Below are positions 49,132-59,000 of a stretch of 64,000 bases of DNA, one piece after another (the stretch's first letter is position 1; every line of letters begins with the position of its first letter). Location: positions 18,733 through 82,732 of the forward strand of contig JAOFTV010000008.1 in assembly GCA_028045305.1 (NCBI GenBank), written 5' to 3'. The notes beneath the pieces were generated by a model. It saw nothing but the letters and a program-made list of their open reading frames with translations. It made no database searches and was not told where the DNA came from. The DNA comes from Opitutales bacterium. GTDB lineage: Bacteria > Verrucomicrobiota > Verrucomicrobiia > Opitutales > Seribacteraceae. A program made the translations under genes and the position numbers.

Positions 49132-50637
49132 ATGATTGATTTTAAGTCCAATTCTAAGAAAGCCTACCTCGCAGTAGACTTGGGAGCAGAAAGCGGGAGA
49201 GTCTTAGCAGGTGAATTTGATGGAAGTAAACTGCAACTTCAGGTGGTGCATTCTTTTCCCAATGGTCCAGTAGCGCTCAATGGATCGACTCACTGGAATA
49301 CGGTTGGGCTGTATCAACAAATTGTCAATGGGCTTGCTATGGCCCAGGCGAGATATGGAACCTCTCTTCAATCCATCGGTGTAGATAGTTGGGGGTTGGA
49401 TTACGGACACTTGGACAACCAAGGAAATTTACTGGGCTTGCCCTATCATTACCGGGATCAACGTACCCAACCTATGCTTGATAAACTTTTTTCCATGGTT
49501 CCAAGAGAAGAGTGTTATTCCCGTACTGGTATTCAGCCTTTGCTTATAAACACGATTTTTCAATTGATGGCTGAAAAGGAAGCTGAGCAATCATGCTTGG
49601 ATGCCTCCCAAAACCTGTTGTTTACACCGGACCTGATTAATTTTTGGTTAACTGGAGAAAAGGGAAATGAAATTACCATGGCCAGTACTAGCCAGATGCT
49701 TAATCAATCTACGCGAGCCTGGGACTTTGAACTGCTCGATCGTTTAAACCTGCCCACCCACATGCTCGGAGAGTTGTGGGAACCCGGGCATTTGGTTGGA
49801 ACGGTTAGGGGGGCCGCCCGGGATAAAATTCGCTGCCAAGATTTGCCTGTATTCACCGTTGGATCGCACGACACTGCATCGGCGGTTGCTGGAGTTCCCG
49901 CTTCTAATGGGTCTGACTTTGCCTACCTTAGTTCGGGTACCTGGTCGCTAATGGGGGTGGAGCTTGATCAACCGCTCTGCGATGCCGAGAGTGATCAGCT
50001 CGGTTTTACCAATGAATTCGGAGTCAGCCGAGATGTTCGCTACCTTAAGAATATCAGTGGATTATGGATTGTTCAGGAATGCCGTAGGCACTGGCAATCG
50101 GGGGGAGAAGATTTCGATTATGCCCAGCTCACCAGTATGGCTCGTGAAGCTCGTCCTTTTTCAGCAATTTTAGATGTGGATGATTCCATATTTTCTACCA
50201 TTGGTGAAATGCCTAGCAAAATTGCCGAGCGATGCGTTGCTTCTGGGCAGGTTGCTCCCCAGTCCAAAAACGAAATCGTACGGACTTCCCTTGAGGGACT
50301 TGCTCTGAAATACCGCGAAGTACTCGAGAATTTGCGCCGGAAAACGGGTAAGTCTCTTAATCAACTGCACATCGTAGGGGGAGGGACACAAAATGAATTG
50401 CTCAATCAAATGACTGCTGACTCTACAGGTTGTGAAGTTCTGGCCGGTCCCATCGAAGCGACTGGGGTTGGGAATGTGATCGTGCAAATGATAGCAGCGG
50501 GAGAAATCAATTCGCTCTCTGAAGCCAGAGAACTAATTTCTAATTCCTTTGAACCCCAAAGGTATGAACCCAAACAAACGCAAGAGTGGAACGAGGCTTA
50601 CGAAAAAATGTTGGAGATCAGGGAAGACCCTGATTGA
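49132..50637 (+). CDS. rhaB: Rhamnulokinase (FGGY family)
   Basis: FGGY carbohydrate kinase that phosphorylates L-rhamnulose, or L-fuculose in close relatives. YLAVDLGAESGRVLAGEF at the N-terminus is the phosphate loop typical of RhaB. VDSWGLDYGHLD, the GSHDTASAVAGVPA segment and the C-terminal LHIVGGGTQNELLNQMTAD nucleotide site are also present. Its 501 aa is normal. No rhaA, rhaD or transporter is adjacent, so it is an orphan kinase in this window, possibly linked to breakdown of marine algal rhamnose- or fucose-containing polysaccharides (inference). The stop lies two bases from the sodN stop on the opposite strand. Confidence 0.9.
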   Translation: MIDFKSNSKKAYLAVDLGAESGRVLAGEFDGSKLQLQVVHSFPNGPVALNGSTHWNTVGLYQQIVNGLAMAQARYGTSLQSIGVDSWGLDYGHLDNQGNLLGLPYHYRDQRTQPMLDKLFSMVPREECYSRTGIQPLLINTIFQLMAEKEAEQSCLDASQNLLFTPDLINFWLTGEKGNEITMASTSQMLNQSTRAWDFELLDRLNLPTHMLGELWEPGHLVGTVRGAARDKIRCQDLPVFTVGSHDTASAVAGVPASNGSDFAYLSSGTWSLMGVELDQPLCDAESDQLGFTNEFGVSRDVRYLKNISGLWIVQECRRHWQSGGEDFDYAQLTSMAREARPFSAILDVDDSIFSTIGEMPSKIAERCVASGQVAPQSKNEIVRTSLEGLALKYREVLENLRRKTGKSLNQLHIVGGGTQNELLNQMTADSTGCEVLAGPIEATGVGNVIVQMIAAGEINSLSEARELISNSFEPQRYEPKQTQEWNEAYEKMLEIREDPD

Positions 50638-50639
50638 GC

Positions 50640-51077
50640 TTATTTTTCGTAAACCTGTTGGAAGGATTTAATCGCCGACTTGAGAGTATCAGCAGTTTGT
50701 GTATCAGCACCCTGCTTACATTTCATCGCTGCCACCATAACTGAGTGTGCACCCTTTAATAAGGCACCATACTTTTCAGAGGAGGATTTGATCCTTTGGG
50801 TAAGAAAATATTCGGCAATAATTTTTTGGATCTTGGAAGCATGATCCTCCTTAGCTGCAACCCAGCGGTTTAATTGATTGGCAGACTTGGCATCCTTTTT
50901 GACTGCCAGATCGGATATTTGATCAATCGCTTTGGCAATGGTAGTTTGGTCCTCGAGCATCTGGGAAAAGCGTGCGGAATCCCCGTAGACCCCGCACGGC
51001 ACCTGGCAGTGAGCGGCAAGCGATTGAGACAGAGCGTAGGAGAACACGATGAAATAAATTAATTTGGAGATTTTCAT
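50640..51077 (-). CDS. sodN: Nickel-containing superoxide dismutase with N-terminal signal peptide
   Basis: Disproportionates superoxide. The nickel hook H23-C-Q-V-P-C-G-V-Y31 is the strict HCxxPCGxY motif in which His1, Cys2 and Cys6 bind Ni; the helical bundle that follows (about 35-145) is also Ni-SOD-like. Residues 1-22 form a classical Sec signal peptide. Cleavage after A22 would leave His as the first residue; cleavage one residue earlier would leave an extra Ala. Known Ni-SODs are often matured by a separate SodX protease, which is not seen nearby. A loosely Fur/Nur-like AT-rich stretch lies upstream (51127-51145), but it is too weak to call. The gene converges on rhaB. Confidence 0.9.
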   Translation of the reverse strand: MKISKLIYFIVFSYALSQSLAAHCQVPCGVYGDSARFSQMLEDQTTIAKAIDQISDLAVKKDAKSANQLNRWVAAKEDHASKIQKIIAEYFLTQRIKSSSEKYGALLKGAHSVMVAAMKCKQGADTQTADTLKSAIKSFQQVYEK

Positions 51078-51241
51078 GGTTACTGGTTTGAGGGATTTTA
51101 GCTAGGAGTTTGAATACACTATTATCCATAACAAATGATAATTTCTATGTAATTACAATCGAATCCTATTTGTAGCAACCTTTCGGATTGCGGAGAATTA
51201 AGATTTAAATTATGAAAAAATAACCATCACAACTCCTTTAA

Positions 51242-51318
51242 GCGAGAGTAGCTCAGCTGGATAGAGCATCGGTCTTCTAAACCGAGGGTCGTGGGTTCGA
51301 ATCCCACCTCTTGCGCCA
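51242..51318 (+). tRNA. tRNA-Arg (anticodon TCT)
   Basis: A full cloverleaf is visible. The seven-pair acceptor stem GCGAGAG/CTCTTGC includes one G-T pair. The D-arm is GCTCAGCTGGATAGAGC, the anticodon stem TCGGT/ACCGA with loop CTTCTAA gives anticodon TCT (reads AGA, AGG), and the T-arm has GTGGG-TTCGAAT-CCCAC. The discriminator is G and CCA (51316-51318) is encoded. It stands alone between sodN and the FAS1 gene. Confidence 0.97.
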
Positions 51319-51440
51319 CTTTCTAAGCGGGTTGCAGGTCAGTATTTAAGCGTGATACAGAATGTTTTCAGTTTTAATGAGCGATATTAATTAACTTGTC
51401 TTTAATATATTACAAAATTTTCTGGGTAGAGTTTGTAATA

Positions 51441-51471
51441 AAAAAGCGAGCCTCCCGAAAGAAGACTCGCT
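51441..51471 (-). terminator. Rho-independent terminator of the FAS1 gene
   Basis: Read on the minus strand, AGCGAG and CTCGCT close an 11-pair stem (with two G-T pairs) around a short loop, followed by TTTTTT. On the plus strand the arms are at 51445-51450 and 51466-51471. It lies about 20 bases after the FAS1 stop and insulates it from the tRNA. Confidence 0.85.
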
Positions 51472-51491
51472 GATGGTGGGCAAGAAAATGG

Positions 51492-52250
51492 TTAGTTCGA
51501 AGAAGCTAATACTTCATCGAATGCATTTCTCATAATCCAAGCTTGAGATGTCGGGCAACCAGCAGCCGAGGCTTGTTGCATGGCAGTTTTAATTTTGGAC
51601 ATCGACGCTGAGCAGGCAGAGGATGGGCATTGATCTAGGATCTCATCTCCTGCTTTCATGTAGAGGGCTGCGGTTGTTACATGATGGCCGGAATTAAACA
51701 TCGGTACGCCTTTGTGTATCGCTTTTTTAATAATTTGATGCGTATTGCTCGGTTGAATGGAAGATGTCTGATTTACGACATTTGGAATAAGTACCGAATC
51801 GATCGCGTGTATAATACCGTTGGAAGTTTTGATGTTCGCCTTTACGACTTTAGCGTAGTTGATAAACAAATCGTTGTATTTAACTGAAAACTCAAACGAA
51901 CCACCACTCAGGGGTTCTGCAGTTCTCAACTTTTTGGCTTTCTTGGCATTCACTTTACCAGGTATCACATGGTAGGTGAGCAGCATTTGTAATTTGTCCT
52001 TATTCTCTGGTTTCAACAAATTTTTTAAGGTTTCAGGCCAAAATTTCTCGAAAGCTTTATCGGTTGGGGCAAAAACGGTAAATGGCCCAGCTCCCTTAAG
52101 AGTTTCCACAAGCCCAGCTGCTTGTACTGCTGATACGAGCGTGTTAAAAGAACCTATTTCTACCGCTGTATCGACTATGTCTTTTTTGGGAGCTCCAAAA
52201 CTGGGAAGAAACAGGACTGTAAAAATAAGTGTGAGAGAGAGATTTTTCAT
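51492..52250 (-). CDS. Secreted fasciclin (FAS1) domain protein with cysteine-containing C-terminal extension
   Basis: A signal peptide (about 1-19, ending near SFGA) precedes one FAS1 domain (about 25-155). The conserved H1 and H2 boxes read GPFTVFAPTDKAFEKF and NGIIHAIDSVLIPN, with the internal YHVIPGK. FAS1 domains mediate adhesion to polysaccharide or protein. After a short Ser/Thr linker a second, unassigned segment (about 165-252) contains three cysteines (DQCPSSACSAS and AAGCPTSQ) and looks helical. No matching domain name is recognised for it. The gene has its own terminator and a long upstream gap, so it is probably monocistronic. Confidence 0.85.
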   Translation of the reverse strand: MKNLSLTLIFTVLFLPSFGAPKKDIVDTAVEIGSFNTLVSAVQAAGLVETLKGAGPFTVFAPTDKAFEKFWPETLKNLLKPENKDKLQMLLTYHVIPGKVNAKKAKKLRTAEPLSGGSFEFSVKYNDLFINYAKVVKANIKTSNGIIHAIDSVLIPNVVNQTSSIQPSNTHQIIKKAIHKGVPMFNSGHHVTTAALYMKAGDEILDQCPSSACSASMSKIKTAMQQASAAGCPTSQAWIMRNAFDEVLASSN

Positions 52251-52662
52251 GATGTATATATTAATTAATTATTGATAATAAAACGCATTTCACACGACTT
52301 TAGTTCACTGTTTTTGATGGTTTAATTTTTTAGCCTAGTTGAGCATCAGCACTCTAAAATGAAGTAAGGGGGCGTGCTTCTTGTTTTTGATTTCCTGTCG
52401 TAAAGTTTAAATTACCCCCCAAAACTTTCTAAGTAGGGCAATTGATTCCCAAATAAATAGTTAGAAAAATAATTCTTTCGGACTCTATTTGTCCTGATGA
52501 TTTGTTATAAATTCTGTATGGCTTTTTTAACTCTTCATCCTGTTACCGGGCAATTAACTATAAATTGTTAGTACCCATACGATTTCATTCGATCTTCTTC
52601 GCACATTTGTTTTCAACATTTATATTTTCCACTAATTGAGCCAAGACGAGATAGATTTTGAT
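52251..52662. other. Intergenic region between FAS1 gene and recC
   Basis: About 410 AT-rich bases separating divergent genes. It must contain the FAS1 promoter and probably the recC promoter, but no hexamer pair with good spacing stands out. No tRNA, small RNA, hairpin with T tail or repeat longer than chance was seen. A possible recC start codon (TTG 52636) lies at its right end. Confidence 0.5.
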
Positions 52663-55600
52663 ATGGAGCAAATAAGTGCTCAGGAAACCGAGAAGGGTAA
52701 TTTCGGGCATGGTATCCTTCTTTATGGTTCGAACGATCCAGAGGTTCTTGTGGAACAGTGTGCGGAAAATCTGCGTGACGGCTATGTCGATCCATTTCAA
52801 TCCATAGAATTCCTTGTGCAAAGCCGCGGAATGGGTGCCTGGTTAAAACTGCAGCTTGCCGATCGAATGAAAATATTTGGGCGTTCTCAGTTCCGGTTCC
52901 CCGAGGAGACAATATGGATGATTCTTCGTGGCTTTCTTGGTGGAGTTCCTGCAAAGAACCCTTACACGAAAGAGGGAATGGCATGGAAAATATTTGGGCT
53001 TCTGCCGGGATTGATCGAGTCCGAACCCGAAGCATTTTCTCCGCTCGTTAGTTACCTCGGTCAAGATCAAGAAAATGAAGATAGGCGGTTTCGTTTGTGT
53101 CGACAGGTATCAACCCAGTTTGATTCATACCAAACCTATCGCCCGGAAATGATCATCCAATGGTTAAAAAGTAAACAAGTGGACGGGGAGCATGCTTGGC
53201 AATCTATACTCTGGAGAAAGTTGCGTGCAGCAATGGGAGAAAAATCCTTGCCTGAATTGGTTGTAGATATGCAAAGATTAAATGGTCCAAGATCTCTGCA
53301 ATCACTCCCGCCCCGGTTGATTGTATTTGGGATTTCGACCTTACCTCCTGTGTTTTTAGATATTTTAAAATCGTACGGAGAAGTCCGCCTGCTTCAAATA
53401 TATGCTCTTCAACCTGCTCCGGTCATGTGGGGCGAGGTGCAATCGGAAAAATGGAAGCAACGGGCAATAAATCGTGCGAACAGGGAGGGGCAGAGTGCTT
53501 GGGAGGAAGAGGACTTAAATATTGAGAGTGGCAATCCTTTGATTGGATCGCTCGGTCGAACGGGTAGGGAATTTTTTAATCTTTTGGTAGATCGGGATGC
53601 ACATGATCTACCGTTGCCCTTTCGGGAACCGGAGGGTCATTCGGTTCTCTCATCTTTACAAAGATGGACCTTTGAAGTTTTCACGGATCGGCCCAATGAA
53701 CGCACAAAGTTTGATACATCTGATCTTTCTTTGCAGGTTATGAGTTGTCACAGCCCGATGCGGGAAACCGAGGTGTTGAGAGATTACCTACTTCGTCGAT
53801 TTGCCGATGATCCCACAATCCGACCATCCGATATCTTGGTGATGATGCCCGATCCCGAGGCCTACGCACCTTACATACGGGCCACATTTGGCGGGATGGA
53901 AGATGGTATGCCTGGCAAGTTTCCTTTCTCGATTGTTGATCGGGAACCAAGGCATGAAAGTCAGTTGGTGGATTTCTTTTTTGATCTGTTGGAATTTTTT
54001 GATGGTCGGGCGACAAATACTGAGATCCTGGATCTACTCGACTCCCTGCCCATACGTACAAGGTTTGAATTAACGGACGACGATATCGATACTTACAGGC
54101 AGTGGATTCGTGATTGTCACTTTCACTGGGGTTTTGATGGCGAGCATAGAAAATCTATCGGTTCCACACTTACCGACGAACATAGCTGGAAACATGCATT
54201 CGATCGTTTGGCTTTGGGGTATACGATGCGGTCTCATAATGAACACACCTGGTCAGGAGTGCTTCCTTATGACGAAATCGAGGGAGAGAATTCGAACCGT
54301 TTCGCCAAACTTTACCAAGTGACTGACCTTCTGAGCAGTTTTGAGAAATCTGCCCGGCGTTCTCAGGGACTGTCAGAATGGAAATCTTTTCTGGATTCTC
54401 TCTCTCGTTCTTTTTTTCCGCAAAATAATGACACTTTGTTGGATCGCCAGAGGATCAACCAGGCAATTCATGACCTTGGAGAACAGTATGGTAAACTTGC
54501 ACCTGATTCCGTGGTTCCCCTAAGGGTTATTCGATATCATCTCAATAATGTGGTGGAGTCGGGCACCACCCGTGGCCAGTTTCTTACCCGCGGGGTAACC
54601 TTTTGTGGATTGCGCCCCATGCGTAGTATTAGTGCACGGATAATCTGCCTTATTGGTATGAATGAGGGCGCTTTCCCCCGACAGACGCAGTCTGCTAGTT
54701 TTGATTTATCTGGTGATCGCCGTCCCGGAGACCGATCTGCTAGGGAGGATGATCGATACTTGTTTCTGGAATCCCTGTGGTGCGCCCGTGACTTCCTCTA
54801 TTTAAGTTACATCGGACAGTCCATTCGGCAGTCAGAAGAGATTTCCCCCTCTGTGGTAATCGCCGAATTATTGGATGCATTAGACAAAGTGGTCGATTTT
54901 GGGGAGAGAGATAACCGCCCAATTTTGGCCAAGGATGTACTGGTTAAACCCCAGTCCCTTCATCCATTTGCAGTGGATAATTTTACGGGTGGTCAATTGC
55001 CCCGTTCATTTTCCAGTGATCATTGCTTGGCCGCCCGGGCGTTGGTATTTCCAGATAAACAAATTCTTCCATTCGTGAACTCATCGATTCCTTTATCCAC
55101 AGATTCTTTAGAGGGCATTTCCCTGGTTGATTTAATTCGATTTTTTGAGAGTCCATCCAAGTATTTCTTAGTAAATTGCCTGGGTATGAGTTTGTGGGAG
55201 GATGATCCACCTCCTCAAGATCACGAGCCCATGTCTTTAAATAACCTTGAGAAATATGGGGTTAAAAACCGCTTGCTTGGTATGGCGTTGGCGCCTGAAC
55301 CAGAGATAAACTTTCATGCCCTCGAAAAAGCAAAGGGCAGTTTGCCTCCAGGTAGCTTAGGTGAAGTCTGGTTTAACGAGGCAGCCATTGAGGTCGATCA
55401 ATTTATGGAACGATGGGGAGACGCTCTGGTTGGTAAATACGACCCGCCGGTTTTACTGGAGGGGGGCATCTCAGGTCTTCAAATCCGTGGAGAGGTTGTT
55501 TCTATTCTTAACGGTAAACAGGTATTGTACCGTTGTGGAGCTACTCGACCAAAGGATCGATTGTCTGCTTGGATTAAACATTTATTTGCCTGTGCATTTT

Positions 55601-56019
55601 TGCCTTTGGATTCCTTGGAGACTCGCTTCTTTGCTATGGATAAGGCTAAGAAATATTTATCATTTGACCCTATTCCTGAAGATCAATCCAAAGAACTTCT
55701 TTCCAAATTGATCGAGGTTTTTCAAGAAGGCATGCACCGGCCCGTTCCTTTTTTTCCTGCTTCCTCCCATGCTTATGCGAAGGAATTATTAAATGGAGAG
55801 GGTCCAGTGACCGAAGAGTTAAAAGATAGGGCGGTCAAGAAAGCTCGTCAGGAGTGGGAACCATCCAGCTTTTCCCATGGCGGTCCTAAAGAGGGAGAGT
55901 CTGCGGAAAACCTCACCTGTTTTCGGGACGATCCAATTGGCCATCCGGCCTTTGCCCATCTTGCAGAAGAAGTTTTTGGACCTTTACTTGACCATCAACG
56001 GGAGGAGGGTGAGCTATGA
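52663..56019 (+). CDS. recC: Exodeoxyribonuclease V subunit gamma (RecC)
   Basis: RecC scaffolds the RecBCD helicase-nuclease and recognises Chi. The N-terminal third contains inactive helicase-like folds (IEFLVQSRGMGAWLKLQLAD). The middle part carries ITFCGLRPMRSISARIICLIGMNEGAFPR-like residues, typical of RecC, and DLIRFFESPSKYFLVNCLGM marks the inactive nuclease-like C-terminal region. Over 1100 residues is the right size. The ATG at 52663 is listed, and a TTG at 52636 would add nine residues. The gene overlaps recB by four bases (ATGA). Confidence 0.9.
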   Translation: MEQISAQETEKGNFGHGILLYGSNDPEVLVEQCAENLRDGYVDPFQSIEFLVQSRGMGAWLKLQLADRMKIFGRSQFRFPEETIWMILRGFLGGVPAKNPYTKEGMAWKIFGLLPGLIESEPEAFSPLVSYLGQDQENEDRRFRLCRQVSTQFDSYQTYRPEMIIQWLKSKQVDGEHAWQSILWRKLRAAMGEKSLPELVVDMQRLNGPRSLQSLPPRLIVFGISTLPPVFLDILKSYGEVRLLQIYALQPAPVMWGEVQSEKWKQRAINRANREGQSAWEEEDLNIESGNPLIGSLGRTGREFFNLLVDRDAHDLPLPFREPEGHSVLSSLQRWTFEVFTDRPNERTKFDTSDLSLQVMSCHSPMRETEVLRDYLLRRFADDPTIRPSDILVMMPDPEAYAPYIRATFGGMEDGMPGKFPFSIVDREPRHESQLVDFFFDLLEFFDGRATNTEILDLLDSLPIRTRFELTDDDIDTYRQWIRDCHFHWGFDGEHRKSIGSTLTDEHSWKHAFDRLALGYTMRSHNEHTWSGVLPYDEIEGENSNRFAKLYQVTDLLSSFEKSARRSQGLSEWKSFLDSLSRSFFPQNNDTLLDRQRINQAIHDLGEQYGKLAPDSVVPLRVIRYHLNNVVESGTTRGQFLTRGVTFCGLRPMRSISARIICLIGMNEGAFPRQTQSASFDLSGDRRPGDRSAREDDRYLFLESLWCARDFLYLSYIGQSIRQSEEISPSVVIAELLDALDKVVDFGERDNRPILAKDVLVKPQSLHPFAVDNFTGGQLPRSFSSDHCLAARALVFPDKQILPFVNSSIPLSTDSLEGISLVDLIRFFESPSKYFLVNCLGMSLWEDDPPPQDHEPMSLNNLEKYGVKNRLLGMALAPEPEINFHALEKAKGSLPPGSLGEVWFNEAAIEVDQFMERWGDALVGKYDPPVLLEGGISGLQIRGEVVSILNGKQVLYRCGATRPKDRLSAWIKHLFACAFLPLDSLETRFFAMDKAKKYLSFDPIPEDQSKELLSKLIEVFQEGMHRPVPFFPASSHAYAKELLNGEGPVTEELKDRAVKKARQEWEPSSFSHGGPKEGESAENLTCFRDDPIGHPAFAHLAEEVFGPLLDHQREEGEL

Positions 56020-59000
56020 AACCCATATCCTTTGACTGTGCAAAGGAGCCTTTAGACGAGGGAGTCTGTTTGCTCGAAGCAAGTGCAGGAACGGGTAAAA
56101 CCTTTGCCCTTGCCCGTATTTTTTTACGTCTAGTTGCGGAGCATGGCCTGGAAGTTTCCAAAATTCTTGTGGTTACATTTACCACCGCAGCTACCGAGGA
56201 ATTACGCGGAAGGATTCGGGAACTCTTGGTCGAAGCATTGGAAATGCTCCAGGCGGAGGGATGCGAAATTGAAGATGAAACCATTCGGCAACTTGCGAGT
56301 GCTGGAAGCAATAAAGACAAATACATCCGTCGGATCCGATTAGCCATAACCTGTTTTGATGAAGCAGTCATTCATACCATTCATGGGTTTTGCAACCGTG
56401 TGTTGGCAGAAAATTCATTGGAGACTTATGCACTTTTTGAAGCCGAATTGGACCAGTCTGCAGATGATTTAATTACCGAAGCAATGCATGAATATTGGCG
56501 TTGTTCCATGGCTGATGTCCATCCAGTGGTTGCTGCCTCGGCTTCTGTTTCCAAGTTGGGAACGGATGAACTGGTAAAGTTTTACAAGAGTTTGCCAGTT
56601 ACCCGCTCTTTCCAAATGGGGTTTGGTCAGGATGAGGACCCTGCCTTGTTCAGGGAACAATTAATTCTTGGCTTTGAACTGCTTAAAGATTCATGGATAC
56701 AGGGGAGAGATGAATATTTTCAATTTATTGAAAAATGCGTGAATAAAAGAAATCGTGCTTACACCCAATCCGACCGCCATGCCCGTTTGCTTGATGATTT
56801 ATTGGTTAAACAATCGATTTCCCCATCTGGGATAGAGGTTCTACGCCAAATTCGTTCTTCCAAGCTCTCTGTACGCAAAGAATTTATTAATGATACAAAG
56901 CCCCAATTTTCCCGGCAGGCGGAAGAATTTTGTTTAGCATTGGACCGATTTTTCACCATTGTCCGAATCGATGGTGCGAATTATTTGCGCAAACGTATAG
57001 AGGAATGGAAGAATGCCCGAGGTTTACTTTCTTTTGATGATCTTTTACGGCTCACTGCCGATGCCGTATCCCGAAAAACCGAGGCTGGAGAATCTTTACG
57101 TCAATCCTTGCGGACGAGTTTTGAAGCGGCTCTAATTGATGAGTTCCAGGATACCGACCCTGTACAATTTAAAATCTTTCAGGAATTATTCGGGTCGAGT
57201 GAAAAGCACAGAATGTATCTGATTGGTGATCCCAAACAGTCAATTTACCGGTTTCGTGGTGCTGATATTGAGGCCTATTTTGAATTTGCCCGTGCAACCG
57301 GAGCCAAGACTTATTCTTTGGATAAAAACTTTCGGACCACTTCTTCCTTGGTTCGTGGGATTAATCAATTTTTATCTGCCCCTGCGGAAAGTCCTTTTTT
57401 GCATCCCCAACTTCCTTTCCACCCAGTCAATCCAAACTTTGGAGGGTCAGCAGATCAGAACAAGTTGTTTCAATTTGGCGAAAATTCTACTCCTTCATTT
57501 GTGATTCGTGAATTACAAACCCCCGGAGATCGTCGGCCCAATAAGTCGATTACTCAGGGCGCCATCCGTATTGATATGGCCAATGAAATATTTGATCTTT
57601 TGAATGACGGAAGGGTAGGTGGAAAAGAGGTGAGCCCGGGCGATATTGCCGTCCTTGTACGATCGAACTCCGAAGCCCGTGAGGTTTGGGAATATTTTTG
57701 TTCCCGCGGATTACCCGCCGTTGTTTTTAGTGATATGAGCTTGTTTGAGACCGAAGAGAGTCGTGAACTTTGTTGGGTCTTACAGGGAATAGTCGATGCA
57801 CAAAATGATCGCTCTATCAGACGGGCTCTTGCAACAGGCTTGCTGGGAATGTCGAGTGATGATTTCCAGGGTTGGAAAGATGATCCAGCTGAATGGGAAA
57901 GATGGGTCGGGCAATTCCGTGGTATTCGACAGACCTGGCGAGAACAGGGAATCTATGTGGCTTTGCGAAAGTTATTTCGAGAAACCGGAGCGATTGAACG
58001 GAATTTAAAACGCCCGGATGGTGAACGCCGGGTGACTAATTTTTTACATCTTTCCGAGGTTCTACACCAAGCAACCGCAAACAATCCAATGTCTCCATCC
58101 TCTCTTGTTGTATGGTTACGTGCAAAAATGGATCAAAAGAACCGCTCGAATGAGGAGTATCAATTACGCCTTGAATCCGAATCTGCGGCCATTCGCATTC
58201 TCACGGTTCACAAATCAAAGGGTTTGGAGTATCCAATTACCTTTCTTCCTTTTCTGGGGTTTTCCACCGAACCCAAAAAAGGGGCGTTCACTTATCACGA
58301 TAAAGATGGGCAATTGACTGTGGGTATGCGGGAGTTGGCAAATGACGAAGATTTGAATCGTGGCTATTTGGCAGAATCCCGGGAAGATGCACGCGTTCTT
58401 TATGTTGGTCTTACCCGGGCGTCCTCACGTTGTTATCTTTATCATCTTCCTGAAGTTGGCGCTGAGCAAGTTCCCTCATCTGCACAGGGTAGGATTTTGC
58501 AGGACATTACAAAATCATCCAGTGCTGGAGGGATTGCAGGCTGGATCGAACAATCTGGTTTGAATGAAGAAATTACCCACGATTATTTATCTCTTAACCC
58601 AACCGAGCGTGGAGTACGGAATGGACAAACCGCAGAGTTTCGAGTCACTCCGGATTCTTTGCTTTCAGAAGTTTTTCCCCGTGGACGGACTTTACCCACA
58701 GGGAATCGGATTGAGTCTTTTAGCAGTCTGACCAAGCAGGTCGATTTTAATGGGTTTGATCTGGATGGCGTATCGGTCGAGGAGGGCGAAAAAATGGATG
58801 GTTCAATCTCTGATGATCTAATCTTTAAATTCCCTGCAGGTGCAAATGCCGGGAATTTTATGCACGACCTGTTTGAACATTTGTCCTTTAACGATTCATC
58901 CGGTTGGGAGGAAATGGTTGGATCGAAATTGGAGGATCATCAATTTGATTCTTTAACTTGGAAAGCACCTATTTTGAAAATGGTCAGCCATGTGATGACG

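Noticed and set aside
51242..51318. tRNA-Arg as the attachment site of a genomic island
   Set aside because: No integrase, no duplicated tRNA 3' end and ordinary flanking genes.
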